Origin: Rhodalgimonas zhirmunskyi | Lineage (GTDB): Bacteria > Pseudomonadota > Alphaproteobacteria > Rhodobacterales > Rhodobacteraceae | Length of the DNA: 64,000 nucleotides | Direction of reading: 5' to 3' | Assembly: GCA_030848925.1 (NCBI GenBank) | Contig: JANFFA010000001.1 | Location: 62,001-126,000 of the forward strand | Part shown: in pieces, positions 28,525-37,478 of the stretch | Numbering within the stretch: the stretch's first letter is position 1 | Layout of the letters: each line of letters opens with the position of its first letter | The notes under the pieces: model-generated | What the model saw: only the letters and a program-made list of their open reading frames with translations | Told to the model about the DNA's origin: nothing | Database searches by the model: none | Program-made: the position numbers and the translations under genes

Positions 28525-29670
28525 ATGACAAGCGCCCGCGCCCCTTTTGCGACCGACCCCGACCAGAGCCGGGGCCGGCTTTACCCCGAGGAAGAGAGCG
28601 TTTTTCGCTCATGCTTTCAGCGGGATCGCGACCGTATCATCCACGCCAGCGCCTTTCGGCGGCTCAAGCACAAGACGCAGGTGTTCATCGAACATGAGGG
28701 CGATTATTTTCGCACCCGCCTGACCCATTCGATCGAAGTGGCGCAGGTGGCGCGCACGATTTCGGGCGCGCTGAACCTCAACCCCGAACTGACCGAGGCG
28801 GTGGCGCTGGCGCATGACCTTGGCCACACGCCGTTTGGTCACACCGGTGAAGACGCGCTGAACGCGCTGATGGCGCCTTACGGCGGGTTCGATCACAATG
28901 CGCAGGCGCTGCGCATCGTCACCTCGCTTGAGCGCCACTATGCCGAGTGGGATGGGCTCAACCTGACGTGGGAAACGCTTGAGGGGATCGCCAAGCACAA
29001 TGGCCCGGTGATAGGCACCCTGCCTTATGCGCTGGCCGAATATGATGCGCGCCATGATCTGGAACTGCACACCCATGCCAGCGCCGAGGCGCAGGTGGCG
29101 GCGCTGTCCGACGATATCGCCTATAACAATCACGACCTGCATGATGGCTTGCGGGCCGAGTTGTTTTCGACCGATGAGATCGCGGAATTGCCAGTGCTGA
29201 TCGATTGCTTTGGCGAAGTCGACCGGCGTTATCCCGGTCTCAACAAGTATCGCCGCCGTCACGAGGCACTGCGCCGGTTCTTTGGCATACTTGTCGAGGA
29301 TGTGATCACGGTGAGCCGTCGCAACCTGGCCGAGTTCGATCCGCAAAACGTCGAAGATGTGCGCCATGCGGGGCGGATGATGGTGCAGTTCACGCCCGCT
29401 TTGTGGGCCGATCTGAAGGTGATCCGCGAGTTCCTGTTTCACAAGATGTATCGTGCGCCTGCTGTTGTCATCATGCGGCGCAAGGTGACGCAGGTGGTGA
29501 ACGATCTGTTCCCGCTCTACATGGGCGACCCGTCGCTTTTGCCGGGCCAGTGGCGCAAGGACGTGGCCGAGGCAGCCGATGAGCAGGCGCTGGCGCGGAT
29601 CGTGGCGGATTACATCAGCGGCATGACGGATCGTTTCGCGCTTCAGCAGCACGAGCGCCTGTTCGACTGA
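28525..29670 (+). CDS. dgt: Deoxyguanosinetriphosphate triphosphohydrolase-like protein
   Basis: HD-domain enzyme that converts dNTPs to deoxynucleosides and tripolyphosphate, controlling dNTP pools. The 381-aa protein has the HD metal ligands in RTRLTHSIEVAQVART, AHDLGHTPFGHTGE and SDDIAYNNHD. The start was set at ATG 28525 (MTSARAPF) behind AGGCAG. Its last 56 bp overlap the 3' end of the convergent FemAB-like gene. Confidence 0.93.
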   Translation: MTSARAPFATDPDQSRGRLYPEEESVFRSCFQRDRDRIIHASAFRRLKHKTQVFIEHEGDYFRTRLTHSIEVAQVARTISGALNLNPELTEAVALAHDLGHTPFGHTGEDALNALMAPYGGFDHNAQALRIVTSLERHYAEWDGLNLTWETLEGIAKHNGPVIGTLPYALAEYDARHDLELHTHASAEAQVAALSDDIAYNNHDLHDGLRAELFSTDEIAELPVLIDCFGEVDRRYPGLNKYRRRHEALRRFFGILVEDVITVSRRNLAEFDPQNVEDVRHAGRMMVQFTPALWADLKVIREFLFHKMYRAPAVVIMRRKVTQVVNDLFPLYMGDPSLLPGQWRKDVAEAADEQALARIVADYISGMTDRFALQQHERLFD

Positions 29671-30622
29671 CCCATGCGGCGAGGCGACCAAGCGGGGCGG
29701 TGGCGCGGCAATGCAGAAGCGTCGGGCCGCGCTGGTGAAGTGCTGCGCCTGTGCCGAGCTTGAACCGCGCGAGGCCAGTGTCACGCTCGGTTTCGACCGG
29801 GCCAAGGTCGAGCCGTTGAATGCCTGCTTGTTTGAGGGCGCAGCTGGCCTGCCAGAGCAACAGGTTATGAGCGCCGGTGGTGCGCGCCTCGGGGCGCTGG
29901 ACGGCGATGTGATAGGTGGCGGCCCCCTCATGTAACAGAAAGACCATCGCCGCCAGCGCGCGGCCCCGGCGGCGGGCGGTGAAGACGCGCACCTGATGCG
30001 GTGCCTGTGCTGCCGCCGCCATCAGCACGTCGAGAGGAAGGGCGCGATACCCGTGCGACTTGCGCTGCGCGGCTTCGAGTTCGAGGATCCAGAGGTGGCG
30101 TTTGGGCGCGAAAGAGTCCTCTGTGATCGTGAGGCCTGCCGCCTCGCCCCGGGTCAGACGATTGCGCCACTTGCCGTGGAGTTGCTTGCGGCGGGCGTCA
30201 TCGGGCGGTGACAGGTCGAGCCGCGCCTCTGTCTGCGGGGTGAGCAGGGGCAGGCCGCCCAATCGGCGCAGCACCTGCCCATCGGCGTGATCCGCCGGGT
30301 TCGAGATCAGCGCGCGGATGCCCATCGCGTGGGCTTGGGCGAAGAGGGGGCGGAGGGCGGCCTGTTTGTGGGGCGGGCCAAGGTCAGGGGTTGCCCACCA
30401 CGGGCCACCGGGCAGGAGGGCGACACGCCCGATCACCGGCATCTGTCGGAGAATGAGCGTCGCGCGGCCAACCTCTTCTTCCAGCGGGAGGGTAAGGATT
30501 TGCGCGCCAACCGCGCCGAGCGCGTCGGCGTAGAGTGTTGACTGGGCAAGGGCAGGCGGCGCGGGGGAGAGAGCGCGCGTTTGCGCAACCTGTGCCCCGT
30601 CAGTGATCGGATCGAAAAGCAT
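29615..30622 (-). CDS. FemAB-like / GNAT-fold acyltransferase
   Basis: A 335-aa protein resembling the BioF2-like Acetyltransf_6 group (FemAB fold): the segment HGKWRNRLTRGEAAGL, the later HIAVQRPEARTTGAHNLLLW and the GIQRLDLGPVETERDTGLARFKLG end block are typical. Such proteins attach acyl or aminoacyl groups to peptidoglycan or other acceptors; the substrate here is unknown. It overlaps dgt tail to tail by 56 bp, so the C-termini of the two proteins are encoded on opposite strands of the same DNA. Confidence 0.75.
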   Translation of the reverse strand: MLFDPITDGAQVAQTRALSPAPPALAQSTLYADALGAVGAQILTLPLEEEVGRATLILRQMPVIGRVALLPGGPWWATPDLGPPHKQAALRPLFAQAHAMGIRALISNPADHADGQVLRRLGGLPLLTPQTEARLDLSPPDDARRKQLHGKWRNRLTRGEAAGLTITEDSFAPKRHLWILELEAAQRKSHGYRALPLDVLMAAAAQAPHQVRVFTARRRGRALAAMVFLLHEGAATYHIAVQRPEARTTGAHNLLLWQASCALKQAGIQRLDLGPVETERDTGLARFKLGTGAALHQRGPTLLHCRATAPLGRLAAWVSRTGARAAEARNDPSCR

Positions 30623-30669
30623 GGCGGTATTAACGCAGCCATAACCTAATTCGTGGTTAAGATGCGCCT

Positions 30670-30819
30670 ATGTGGACTTTGTATATGTCGCGCCGCGCCG
30701 CAGAAACCGTTCTTGGCCATCGTATCCCGGCCCCCAGGGTGACGGTCTGGGTGCCGTTTCTGATCGCGTCAGCGTTGTCCTTGCCCGTGGTGGTGATCAC
30801 GCTGCTCTCACTGCTTTAG
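30670..30819 (+). CDS. Small single-helix membrane protein (49 aa)
   Basis: ATG 30670 opens a 49-codon frame: an N-terminal half with four Arg, then a hydrophobic C-terminus (VWVPFLIASALSLPVVVITL) long enough to cross the membrane, N-in by the positive-inside rule. It is divergent from the FemAB-like gene and is followed by a hairpin at 30828. I recognise no family. It is supported only by size, hydrophobic pattern and position, so it may be fortuitous. Confidence 0.45.
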   Translation: MWTLYMSRRAAETVLGHRIPAPRVTVWVPFLIASALSLPVVVITLLSLL

Positions 30820-30823
30820 CCAA

Positions 30824-30852
30824 GAAGAAAGGCCACCCGAGGGGCGGCCTTT
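30824..30852 (-). terminator. Terminator of ssb
   Basis: Perfect stem AAAGGCC (30828-30834) / GGCCTTT (30846-30852). On the minus strand it is followed by a T-rich tail (TTTCTTCTT), so it fits the end of ssb, 44 bp upstream; it could also stop the small plus-strand frame. Confidence 0.65.
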
Positions 30853-30895
30853 GCTGGAGTGTCTTGGGTATAAGGCGCGTTTTCGCGCCAAGGGA

Positions 30896-31417
30896 TCAGA
30901 ACGGGATTTCGTCGTCGTAGCCCGGGCCGCCCTGAGAGCCGCCGCCACCGCCACTGCCGCCGCCCATGGAACCACCCGAAGGGCCGCTGTCGTATCCACC
31001 ACCGTAATCGCCGCCACCGCCGGAGGGGCCGCTGTCATATCCGCCGCCGCTGCCGCCGCCTTCGTTGCGACCGTCGAGGAAGGTCATTTCGCCCGCATAG
31101 GGGCGCAGGACGACCTCGGTGCTATAACGGTCCTGACCGCTTTGATCCTGCCATTTGCGGGTTTCGAGTTTGCCTTCGATATAGACCTTGGAGCCCTTGC
31201 GCAGGTATTGCTCGGCCAGCCGCACAAGCGCTTCGTTGAAGATCGCGACGGTGTGCCATTCGGTGCGTTCGCGCCGCTCACCGGTGTTGCGATCTTTCCA
31301 GTTCTCGGAGGTCGCAATGCGCAGGTTGCACACCTTGCCGCCGTTCTGGAACGTGCGCACCTCGGGGTCGCGGCCCAGATTGCCAATCAGAATTACCTTG
31401 TTCACCGAGCCGGCCAT
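30896..31417 (-). CDS. ssb: Single-stranded DNA-binding protein
   Basis: Coats single-stranded DNA during replication and repair. The 173-aa protein has an N-terminal OB fold ([17 protein letters not shown] ... [10 protein letters not shown] ... [13 protein letters not shown]), a long Gly/Ser-rich linker with the repeated unit [11 protein letters not shown], and the acidic partner-binding tip DDEIPF. It is divergent from the lytic transglycosylase across 199 bp. I looked for the alphaproteobacterial LexA site (GTTC-N7-GTTC) in that gap and did not find it. Confidence 0.97.
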   Translation of the reverse strand: MAGSVNKVILIGNLGRDPEVRTFQNGGKVCNLRIATSENWKDRNTGERRERTEWHTVAIFNEALVRLAEQYLRKGSKVYIEGKLETRKWQDQSGQDRYSTEVVLRPYAGEMTFLDGRNEGGGSGGGYDSGPSGGGGDYGGGYDSGPSGGSMGGGSGGGGGSQGGPGYDDEIPF

Positions 31418-31616
31418 CGCATCCTCCTACAGAATCCCCGTTCAGGTTTTCCCGGTTACACCACTGCAAAGGTGTGAAGGAAAGCTTAAATTTACAGAAA
31501 ATTGGCGTTGTTCCCCACCACTTCCTCGCTTCGGAACGTGCGGACGCTCAACGCTGGCCTCTGTTGGCAAAAAACTATATAAAGCGGCGAAACGCATCTT
31601 TGGGGGCAGATGAAGC

Positions 31617-32204
31617 ATGCGCAGGGTTATAGTTCTTTCGGTTTCATTGGCCATCGCGACCACAGGCGGAGCGGCGGCAGACGTGTTTTCCACCAAGAAC
31701 CGCTCAAAACTGTTTGCCTCGCAGACGCGGGTTCTGGATACGCGCGCGAAAAGCCAATATTCTTCGTCGGTTAGGTTGCAGCCGCCCAGCGTCGTGACGC
31801 CTTCGAAATTCGGGTCGGTGAAGGGCTATAACGGCAAATATCGCGGGCCTTACCTGACCCTTGCGCGCACTGCGGCGCGCAAACATGGGGTTCCAGAGGA
31901 CCTCTTCTTGCGGCTGGTGCAACAGGAATCGGGTTGGAACGCGAAGGCGAAATCGCACAAGGGCGCGATCGGGCTGGCGCAGTTGATGCCGCAAACGGCG
32001 CGCGTTCTGCGGGTTGATCCGCATAACCCGGCGGAAAACCTTGAAGGCGGCGCGCGCTATCTTAAGCAGCAATACAGGAAGTTCGGCTCTTGGCGGCTGG
32101 CGCTTGCGGCGTATAACGCGGGGCCGGGGGCGGTGGAGAAACATGGGGGGGTTCCGCCGTATAAGGAAACCCGCAACTATGTGAAGGTGATCTGGGGCAG
32201 CTAA
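31617..32204 (+). CDS. Lytic transglycosylase (SLT domain)
   Basis: Periplasmic enzyme cutting the glycan strand to leave anhydroMurNAc, the substrate of AnmK (21133) after processing. The 195-aa protein has a signal peptide ([21 protein letters not shown]) and a C-terminal SLT domain: catalytic Glu in QQESGWN, then [22 protein letters not shown] and [10 protein letters not shown]. The middle segment before residue 75 is without recognisable domain. A TATATA element lies about 45 nt upstream. Confidence 0.92.
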   Translation: MRRVIVLSVSLAIATTGGAAADVFSTKNRSKLFASQTRVLDTRAKSQYSSSVRLQPPSVVTPSKFGSVKGYNGKYRGPYLTLARTAARKHGVPEDLFLRLVQQESGWNAKAKSHKGAIGLAQLMPQTARVLRVDPHNPAENLEGGARYLKQQYRKFGSWRLALAAYNAGPGAVEKHGGVPPYKETRNYVKVIWGS

Positions 32205-32229
32205 GTAAGCGCCGCCCCGAGATTTATTT

Positions 32230-32772
32230 TCAGTTTTTTTCCAGCTCTTTCGCGTGCAGCCAATCGGCGTGTTGAGGCGCCTTCTTGGTGCGGCTCCACT
32301 CTTCGAGCATGTCCCATTTCACATCGTTCAGGCGGGCCAGCATGGCGTCTTCCTCGGGGTCGGGGCAGGCGAGTTCGACGCGGTGGCCGTTGGGGTCGAA
32401 AAAGTAGATCGAGTGAAAGATCGAGTGATCGGTCACGCCCAGAACCTCGACCCCCTCGGCTTCGAGATGCTCTTTGAATTCAATCAGTTCGGCGCGGTCC
32501 TTCACCTTGAAGGCGATGTGTTGCACCCATTCGGGGGTGTTGGGATCGCGGCCCATTTCGGGCTTGGTCGGCAATTCGAAAAAGGCCAGAACATTGCCCG
32601 CGCCCGCATCGAGAAACACGTGCATGTAGGGATCGGGCTCGTGCGTTGAGGGAACGTGATCCTCGGCAATGGCGAGGATGAAGTCCATACCAAGCATTTT
32701 CCCATACCATTCAACGGTTTGCTTGGCGTCCTTGCAGCGGTAGGCGACGTGGTGGATCTGTTCGATTTTCAT
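32230..32772 (-). CDS. VOC-family (glyoxalase/dioxygenase fold) protein
   Basis: A 180-aa vicinal-oxygen-chelate protein. Likely metal ligands are His in QIHHVAYR, His in VQHIAFKV and Glu in HRVELACP, the pattern of extradiol dioxygenases and glyoxalases. ATG 32772 was chosen; ATG 32787 is possible. The last 40 residues after the fold (KWDMLEEWSRTKK ...) are an extension I do not recognise. Substrate is unknown. It lies 72 bp downstream of the ABC operon in opposite order to ssb/slt. Confidence 0.8.
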   Translation of the reverse strand: MKIEQIHHVAYRCKDAKQTVEWYGKMLGMDFILAIAEDHVPSTHEPDPYMHVFLDAGAGNVLAFFELPTKPEMGRDPNTPEWVQHIAFKVKDRAELIEFKEHLEAEGVEVLGVTDHSIFHSIYFFDPNGHRVELACPDPEEDAMLARLNDVKWDMLEEWSRTKKAPQHADWLHAKELEKN

Positions 32773-32844
32773 TGCGGGCGCTCCCATTCAGATTGACTGG
32801 TTGCGCTTGTGACGGTTGCATTTGTAACCATCAACGGTAAATCG

Positions 32845-34929
32845 TCACTCTGCGGCGGTTTTGATGACCGGCTCCATCTCGGCGAATTTCTCGTCCGAGA
32901 GGTGGCATTTGATCTGGTGGCCGCCAAGGTCGCGAATGGGGGGAACCTCTTTTTCGCAAAGGTTTCCGGGGACTTGGCTTTTCCAGCGGCAGCGCGTCTG
33001 GAACGGGCAGCCGGGGGGCGGGTTCATCGCCGAGGGCACGTCGCCTTCCAGCACGATATGCTGTTTGATGATCTTGGTATCGGCGATGGGCACGGCTGAA
33101 AGCAGCGCCTCGGTATAGGGGTGGTAGGGGGGCGAGAAGACCTCTTCCGTGGTGCCAAGTTCGACGACGTGGCCGAGATACATGACCATCACCCGATCCG
33201 AGAGATAGCGCACGATGGAGAGGTCATGCGAGATGAACAGAAGGGTTGTTTTCTGTTCGCGCTGAATCTCCATCAGAAGGTCGGTCACGGCGGCCTGAAC
33301 CGACACGTCGAGCGCGCTAACCGGTTCATCGGCAACGACAATTCGCGCACCGCCGGCAAAGGCGCGGGCGATGCCGACTCGCTGTTTCTGGCCGCCGGAC
33401 AACTGCCTTGGCATTCGGGTGGCGAAGGCGCGCGGCAGTTTGACCAGATCGAGCAGGCGCAGCATTTCTTCGCGCCGCTCGCCATCGTTGGTGCCGTGGC
33501 CAAAGATTTCGAGCGCGCGGATGATCTGCCGCCCCACCGTCATCGACGGGTTGAGCGTATCGAACGGGTTCTGGAACACCATCTGGATATCGGCGATCGT
33601 CTGCGTGCTACGCTTTTCGATGGGGATGTCTTCGATGTTCTTCCCGTCGAGCAGGATCTGGCCGTCTGTCGCGGTTTCCAGCCCCATCAGCACCTTGGCG
33701 AAGGTGGATTTGCCGCAGCCGGATTCGCCAACGATGGCAAGGGTTTCGCTTTCGCGGGCCTCGAAACTAAGGGTTTCGTTGGCTTTGACGACGCGGGTTT
33801 CACCGCCGCCGAACAGGGCGTTGGCGGCGACTTCGTAATACTTCTTGAGCTTGTCCATCTTGAGGACGACGCGGCCGGGTTCGGTTTTGGTGGTCTGGGT
33901 GCCCACGTCAGGAAGCGCGGTCCAGTCAATTTCATCATACCTGAGACAGCGGGTTTCGTGGCTGGCGTCGCCCGATACATCGCGCATCAGGATGTTCTCA
34001 GAATCGCAGCGCCCAGCTTCGAAATAGTCGCAGCGCGGGCCGAAGTTACAGCCATTCGGGCGCTCGTGGGGCAGGGGGAAGTTGCCGGGAATGGCGATCA
34101 GGGGGCGCTCGTTTTTGTTCGCGCCGGGCAGCGGGATGGAGCGGAAAAGGGCTTGGGTATAAGGGTGTTGCATGTTGTTGAACACGGTTTGGATATCGCC
34201 GCGTTCGACCGCCTCGCCGCTGTACATGACGCAAATCCGGTCGCAGGTTTCCAGCACGAGGCCGAGGTTGTGCGAGATGAACAGCATCGAAGTGCCGTAT
34301 TTCTTGCCCAGATCCTTGACCAGATCGACGACCGCCGCCTCGACCGTCACGTCAAGCGCTGTGGTCGGCTCGTCCAGGATCAGCAGCGAAGGCTTGGACA
34401 TCAGCGCCATGGCGATGACGATGCGCTGTTGCTGGCCGCCGGAAAGCTGGTGTGGGAAGCTTTTGAGGATGCGTTCGGGATCGGGGAGCTTCACGTCGGT
34501 GACGACTTCGAGGGCGCGCTGGTAGGCGGCCTTTTCGCTGATCCCTTCGTGGATCATCGGCACTTCCATCAGCTGTTTGCCGATCCGCATGGCGGGGTTG
34601 AGCGATGCCATAGGCTCTTGATAAATCATGGCGATTTCGTTGCCGCGCACATCGCGCAACTCGGCATCCGACATCTCGGCCATGTCGCGGCCCTTGAACT
34701 TCACGCTGCCGCCGACGATGCGGCCGTTGACGCCCAGATCGCGCATCACGCCAAGCGCGACGGTGGATTTGCCGCAGCCGGATTCACCGACAAGGCCGAC
34801 CGCCTCGCCGGGGGCGACGGAGACGGAAAAATCCATCACGGCAGGGATTTCGCGCAGCCGGGTGAAGAAGGAAATCGAGAGCCTGTCGATTTCGAGGATG
34901 GGGCCTTCGTAGTCGCCGAGTTTAGCCAT
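32845..34929 (-). CDS. Peptide-type ABC transporter, fused double ATP-binding protein
   Basis: A 694-aa protein joining the two ATPases (DppD/DppF type) of an oligopeptide-family importer into one chain. Each half has a Walker A (GLVGESGCGKST; AIVGESGCGKST), a signature loop (LSGGQQQR; LSGGQKQR), a Walker B (LLILDEPTTALD; IVVADEPVSALD) and a C-terminal oligopeptide_HPY segment with cysteines (CNFGPRCDYFEAGRC; CPFQTRC). ATG 34929 has an AAAGGA site. Fused versions occur in GsiA-like systems. It is the last gene of the operon starting at 39152. Confidence 0.93.
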   Translation of the reverse strand: MAKLGDYEGPILEIDRLSISFFTRLREIPAVMDFSVSVAPGEAVGLVGESGCGKSTVALGVMRDLGVNGRIVGGSVKFKGRDMAEMSDAELRDVRGNEIAMIYQEPMASLNPAMRIGKQLMEVPMIHEGISEKAAYQRALEVVTDVKLPDPERILKSFPHQLSGGQQQRIVIAMALMSKPSLLILDEPTTALDVTVEAAVVDLVKDLGKKYGTSMLFISHNLGLVLETCDRICVMYSGEAVERGDIQTVFNNMQHPYTQALFRSIPLPGANKNERPLIAIPGNFPLPHERPNGCNFGPRCDYFEAGRCDSENILMRDVSGDASHETRCLRYDEIDWTALPDVGTQTTKTEPGRVVLKMDKLKKYYEVAANALFGGGETRVVKANETLSFEARESETLAIVGESGCGKSTFAKVLMGLETATDGQILLDGKNIEDIPIEKRSTQTIADIQMVFQNPFDTLNPSMTVGRQIIRALEIFGHGTNDGERREEMLRLLDLVKLPRAFATRMPRQLSGGQKQRVGIARAFAGGARIVVADEPVSALDVSVQAAVTDLLMEIQREQKTTLLFISHDLSIVRYLSDRVMVMYLGHVVELGTTEEVFSPPYHPYTEALLSAVPIADTKIIKQHIVLEGDVPSAMNPPPGCPFQTRCRWKSQVPGNLCEKEVPPIRDLGGHQIKCHLSDEKFAEMEPVIKTAAE

Positions 34930-35072
34930 TAACCAAATCCTTTGCGTCGAAAACGGGCGTCTGCATTGCGTCTGCACCTTGGCTGCGATCCGTCGGGCGT
35001 GGCGTGGCCCCCGAATCGAGGGGCCGGATCGTGTCGTGGGCGGGCGTGGCGTTCATCATCTGATCCCTTCCC

Positions 35073-36263
35073 TTAATCCCTGAGCGATTCTTCGCGCAGG
35101 CCATCGGCCAGCAGGTTGAGTCCCAGAACGAGGGTCAGCAGCGCGAAGGCCGGGGGCAGGGCGGGGTGAGGATAGACGGCGAGGAGTTTGCGCCCTTCGT
35201 TGATCGTCGTGCCCCAATCCGGGCTTTCCGGCGGCAGGCCAAGGCCGAAGAAGCCGAGCGTGCCCAGAAGGATTGTGGTGTAGCCGATGCGCAGGCAGAA
35301 ATCGACGATCAGCGGCCCGCGCGCGTTGGGCAGGATTTCCCACAGCATGATATACCACGGCCGTTCGCCCCGGGTCTGGGCGGCGGCGACGTAATCGCGC
35401 GTTTTGATGTCGAGTGTGAGGCCGCGCACGATCCGGAACACGGTGGGCGAGTTGACGAAGACGACCGAGACGAACACCACGAGGATGCCGGGCGGAATGT
35501 CGAACAGGTCGATCGGCGAGAATGCGATCTTGGAGCCCTTGGCGTTGATCGCCGAGATATAGACGATGAGCAACGGGATCAGAACCGCGGCGAGCCAGAT
35601 CCATTTCTTTTGCGGCTGGGGCCGGTAGCGCGACTGGATCAGCACGCCGAAGAAGATGATCGGGAAGAAGAACAGCACCGTCGCCATGAATTGCGGCAGG
35701 CCGGTCATGACGATTTCCGGCGTGACCAGCAGGTAGAACAGCAGGATCACCGGGAAAGCGAGGATCAGGTTGGCGAGGAAGCTGAGGAAGGTGTCGAGCT
35801 TGCCGCCGTAATAGCCCGCAGGCAGGCCCAGCGTGATGCCGACCATGAAGGCGAACAGCGTTGCCAGCGGGGCGATCTGCACCACGATCCACGCGCCCTT
35901 GACCATGCGCGAGAACACGTCGCGCGCAAGGTTGTCACCGCCCAGAAGGTAATAGGGGTAATCACCCGCCTCGGCGCCGCTGAGCGGGGTGCCGGGGAGT
36001 TTGTTCTTCATGCCCGAGACCTGTTCGAGCGGGCCGAAGGTGGCGATCATGTCGAAGGCCCCGGCATAGACGCCGGTGAACACCCAGAACATGACGAGGG
36101 CAAAGCCGATCATGCCGATGGTGCTGTCGAACAGCTTGCCATAAAGGCCAAGTCGCCGCTTGAACGTGATCGAAAGGGCGAAAAGCGCGACGAGGGAAAT
36201 CCAGACGGGCGTGAACTGAACCGCCATGCGCGTGAGGATGTCGAAGAAGCCGATGGGTTCCAT
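35073..36263 (-). CDS. ABC transporter permease, DppC/OppC type
   Basis: A 396-aa inner-membrane permease with the EAA loop (AAAQTRGERPWYIMLWEILPN) and the end block LLGTLGFFGLGLPPESPDWG typical of OppC. It is about 100 residues longer than usual: extra sequence includes a soluble loop after the second helix and a hydrophobic insertion around FFFPIIFFGVLIQSRYRPQ. It sits between the OppB-type permease and the fused ATPase. Confidence 0.92.
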   Translation of the reverse strand: MEPIGFFDILTRMAVQFTPVWISLVALFALSITFKRRLGLYGKLFDSTIGMIGFALVMFWVFTGVYAGAFDMIATFGPLEQVSGMKNKLPGTPLSGAEAGDYPYYLLGGDNLARDVFSRMVKGAWIVVQIAPLATLFAFMVGITLGLPAGYYGGKLDTFLSFLANLILAFPVILLFYLLVTPEIVMTGLPQFMATVLFFFPIIFFGVLIQSRYRPQPQKKWIWLAAVLIPLLIVYISAINAKGSKIAFSPIDLFDIPPGILVVFVSVVFVNSPTVFRIVRGLTLDIKTRDYVAAAQTRGERPWYIMLWEILPNARGPLIVDFCLRIGYTTILLGTLGFFGLGLPPESPDWGTTINEGRKLLAVYPHPALPPAFALLTLVLGLNLLADGLREESLRD

Positions 36264-36275
36264 TGCTGCGCCCCC

Positions 36276-37361
36276 TTATGAAATGCGGATGCGCGGGTTG
36301 AGGAAGACGTAGCCGATATCGGATATCAGCTGCGTCACCAGAACCACGATCACGGAGACGACGGAAACACCGAGCAGGAGCTCGATATCGTTGTTGCCGG
36401 CGGCCTGCACCAACGTCCAACCGAAGCCCTTGTAGTTGAACAGGGTCTCGACGATGACGACGCCGTTCAGAAGCCACGGGATCTGGAGCATGATGACGGT
36501 GAAGGGCGCGATGAGGGCGTTCCTGAGGGCGTGCCGCATCACGATATTCGAGAACTTCACCCCCTTGAGGCGCGCGGTGCGGATGTATTGCGCTGTCATC
36601 ACCTCGGCCATGGAGGCGCGGGTCATGCGGGCGATATAGCCCATGCCGTAAAGCGCGATGGTCAGCACCGGCAGGAAGAAATTCTCGAAATTCGGGTTCT
36701 CCATCGCCGAAGTGGCGGTGCCCTTGAACAGGGTGCGCCCGTCGATCCAGCCCCACTCTTTCAATATCGGTGAGATGCCGAAGCGGGAAGACGCCAGAAG
36801 CGCGATGAAAATGACGCCCGACACATATTCGGGCGTGGCGGTCGAGGCGATCGAGATGGTCGAAAGCGTGCGGTCGGTGCGCGAGCCTTCGCGCATCCCC
36901 GCCAGCACGCCGAGGATCAGCGCGGTGGGCACCATCAGCACGAAGACCCAGAACATCAGGATGCCGGTCAAGCCCAGCCGGGTGCCGATGATCGAGGCGA
37001 CGGTGTCCTTGAAGACGGTGGAATAGCCCCAATAGCCCTGAAGGATGCCGCAGAAATTCGGCGCATCGGCGGGATCGACGCCGGGGTCGATGCAGCGACC
37101 GATGACTTTTCCGTCAGGGTCTTCGTAGCGGTAAGAAGGCGCAACACCGAGCCATTCGGCGTATTTCTTGGGGGTCGATTGCAGGTAACCGCGTTTGTCG
37201 AGCCACGAGGCGACGGCCTCGTCCGACATGCGGAAATTGCCCTGTGTCTTGGCGAGCTTTTCGAGGTTCGGGTAGAGGTTCGTCATGAAGAAGACGATGT
37301 AGGTCAGGCACAAGGCCGTCAGGATCATCACCCCGACCCGGCGTAATATGAAAAGTCCCAT
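36276..37361 (-). CDS. ABC transporter permease, DppB/OppB type
   Basis: A 361-aa permease partner. It starts MGLFILRRVGVMILTALCLTY, the usual OppB N-terminus, and has an EAA loop (TARLKGVKFSNIVMRHALRN) followed by GVVIVETLFNYKGFGW. It lies 12 bp upstream of the DppC-type gene. Substrate specificity is set by the binding protein, and is unknown. Confidence 0.93.
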   Translation of the reverse strand: MGLFILRRVGVMILTALCLTYIVFFMTNLYPNLEKLAKTQGNFRMSDEAVASWLDKRGYLQSTPKKYAEWLGVAPSYRYEDPDGKVIGRCIDPGVDPADAPNFCGILQGYWGYSTVFKDTVASIIGTRLGLTGILMFWVFVLMVPTALILGVLAGMREGSRTDRTLSTISIASTATPEYVSGVIFIALLASSRFGISPILKEWGWIDGRTLFKGTATSAMENPNFENFFLPVLTIALYGMGYIARMTRASMAEVMTAQYIRTARLKGVKFSNIVMRHALRNALIAPFTVIMLQIPWLLNGVVIVETLFNYKGFGWTLVQAAGNNDIELLLGVSVVSVIVVLVTQLISDIGYVFLNPRIRIS

Positions 37362-37478
37362 TTATGCCCCTGTTGGTGGCTGTGGCCGCGAGTTGTCCGC
37401 GTGCCTTTTATCTTGTGGCTTGCGCCAGGGGGGTGGCGCGCGAGGGGGAAACCCCCGCGCGCCGGAAGTCGTGTCAGA

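Noticed and set aside
31418-31616. LexA (SOS) box in the ssb upstream region
   Set aside because: No GTTC-N7-GTTC or its complement was found; GAACGTGCGGAC is only a half match.
33121-34932. 603-codon plus-strand frame antisense to the fused ABC ATPase
   Set aside because: His/Asp/Gly-rich shadow of the real ATPase; all ABC motifs are on the minus strand.
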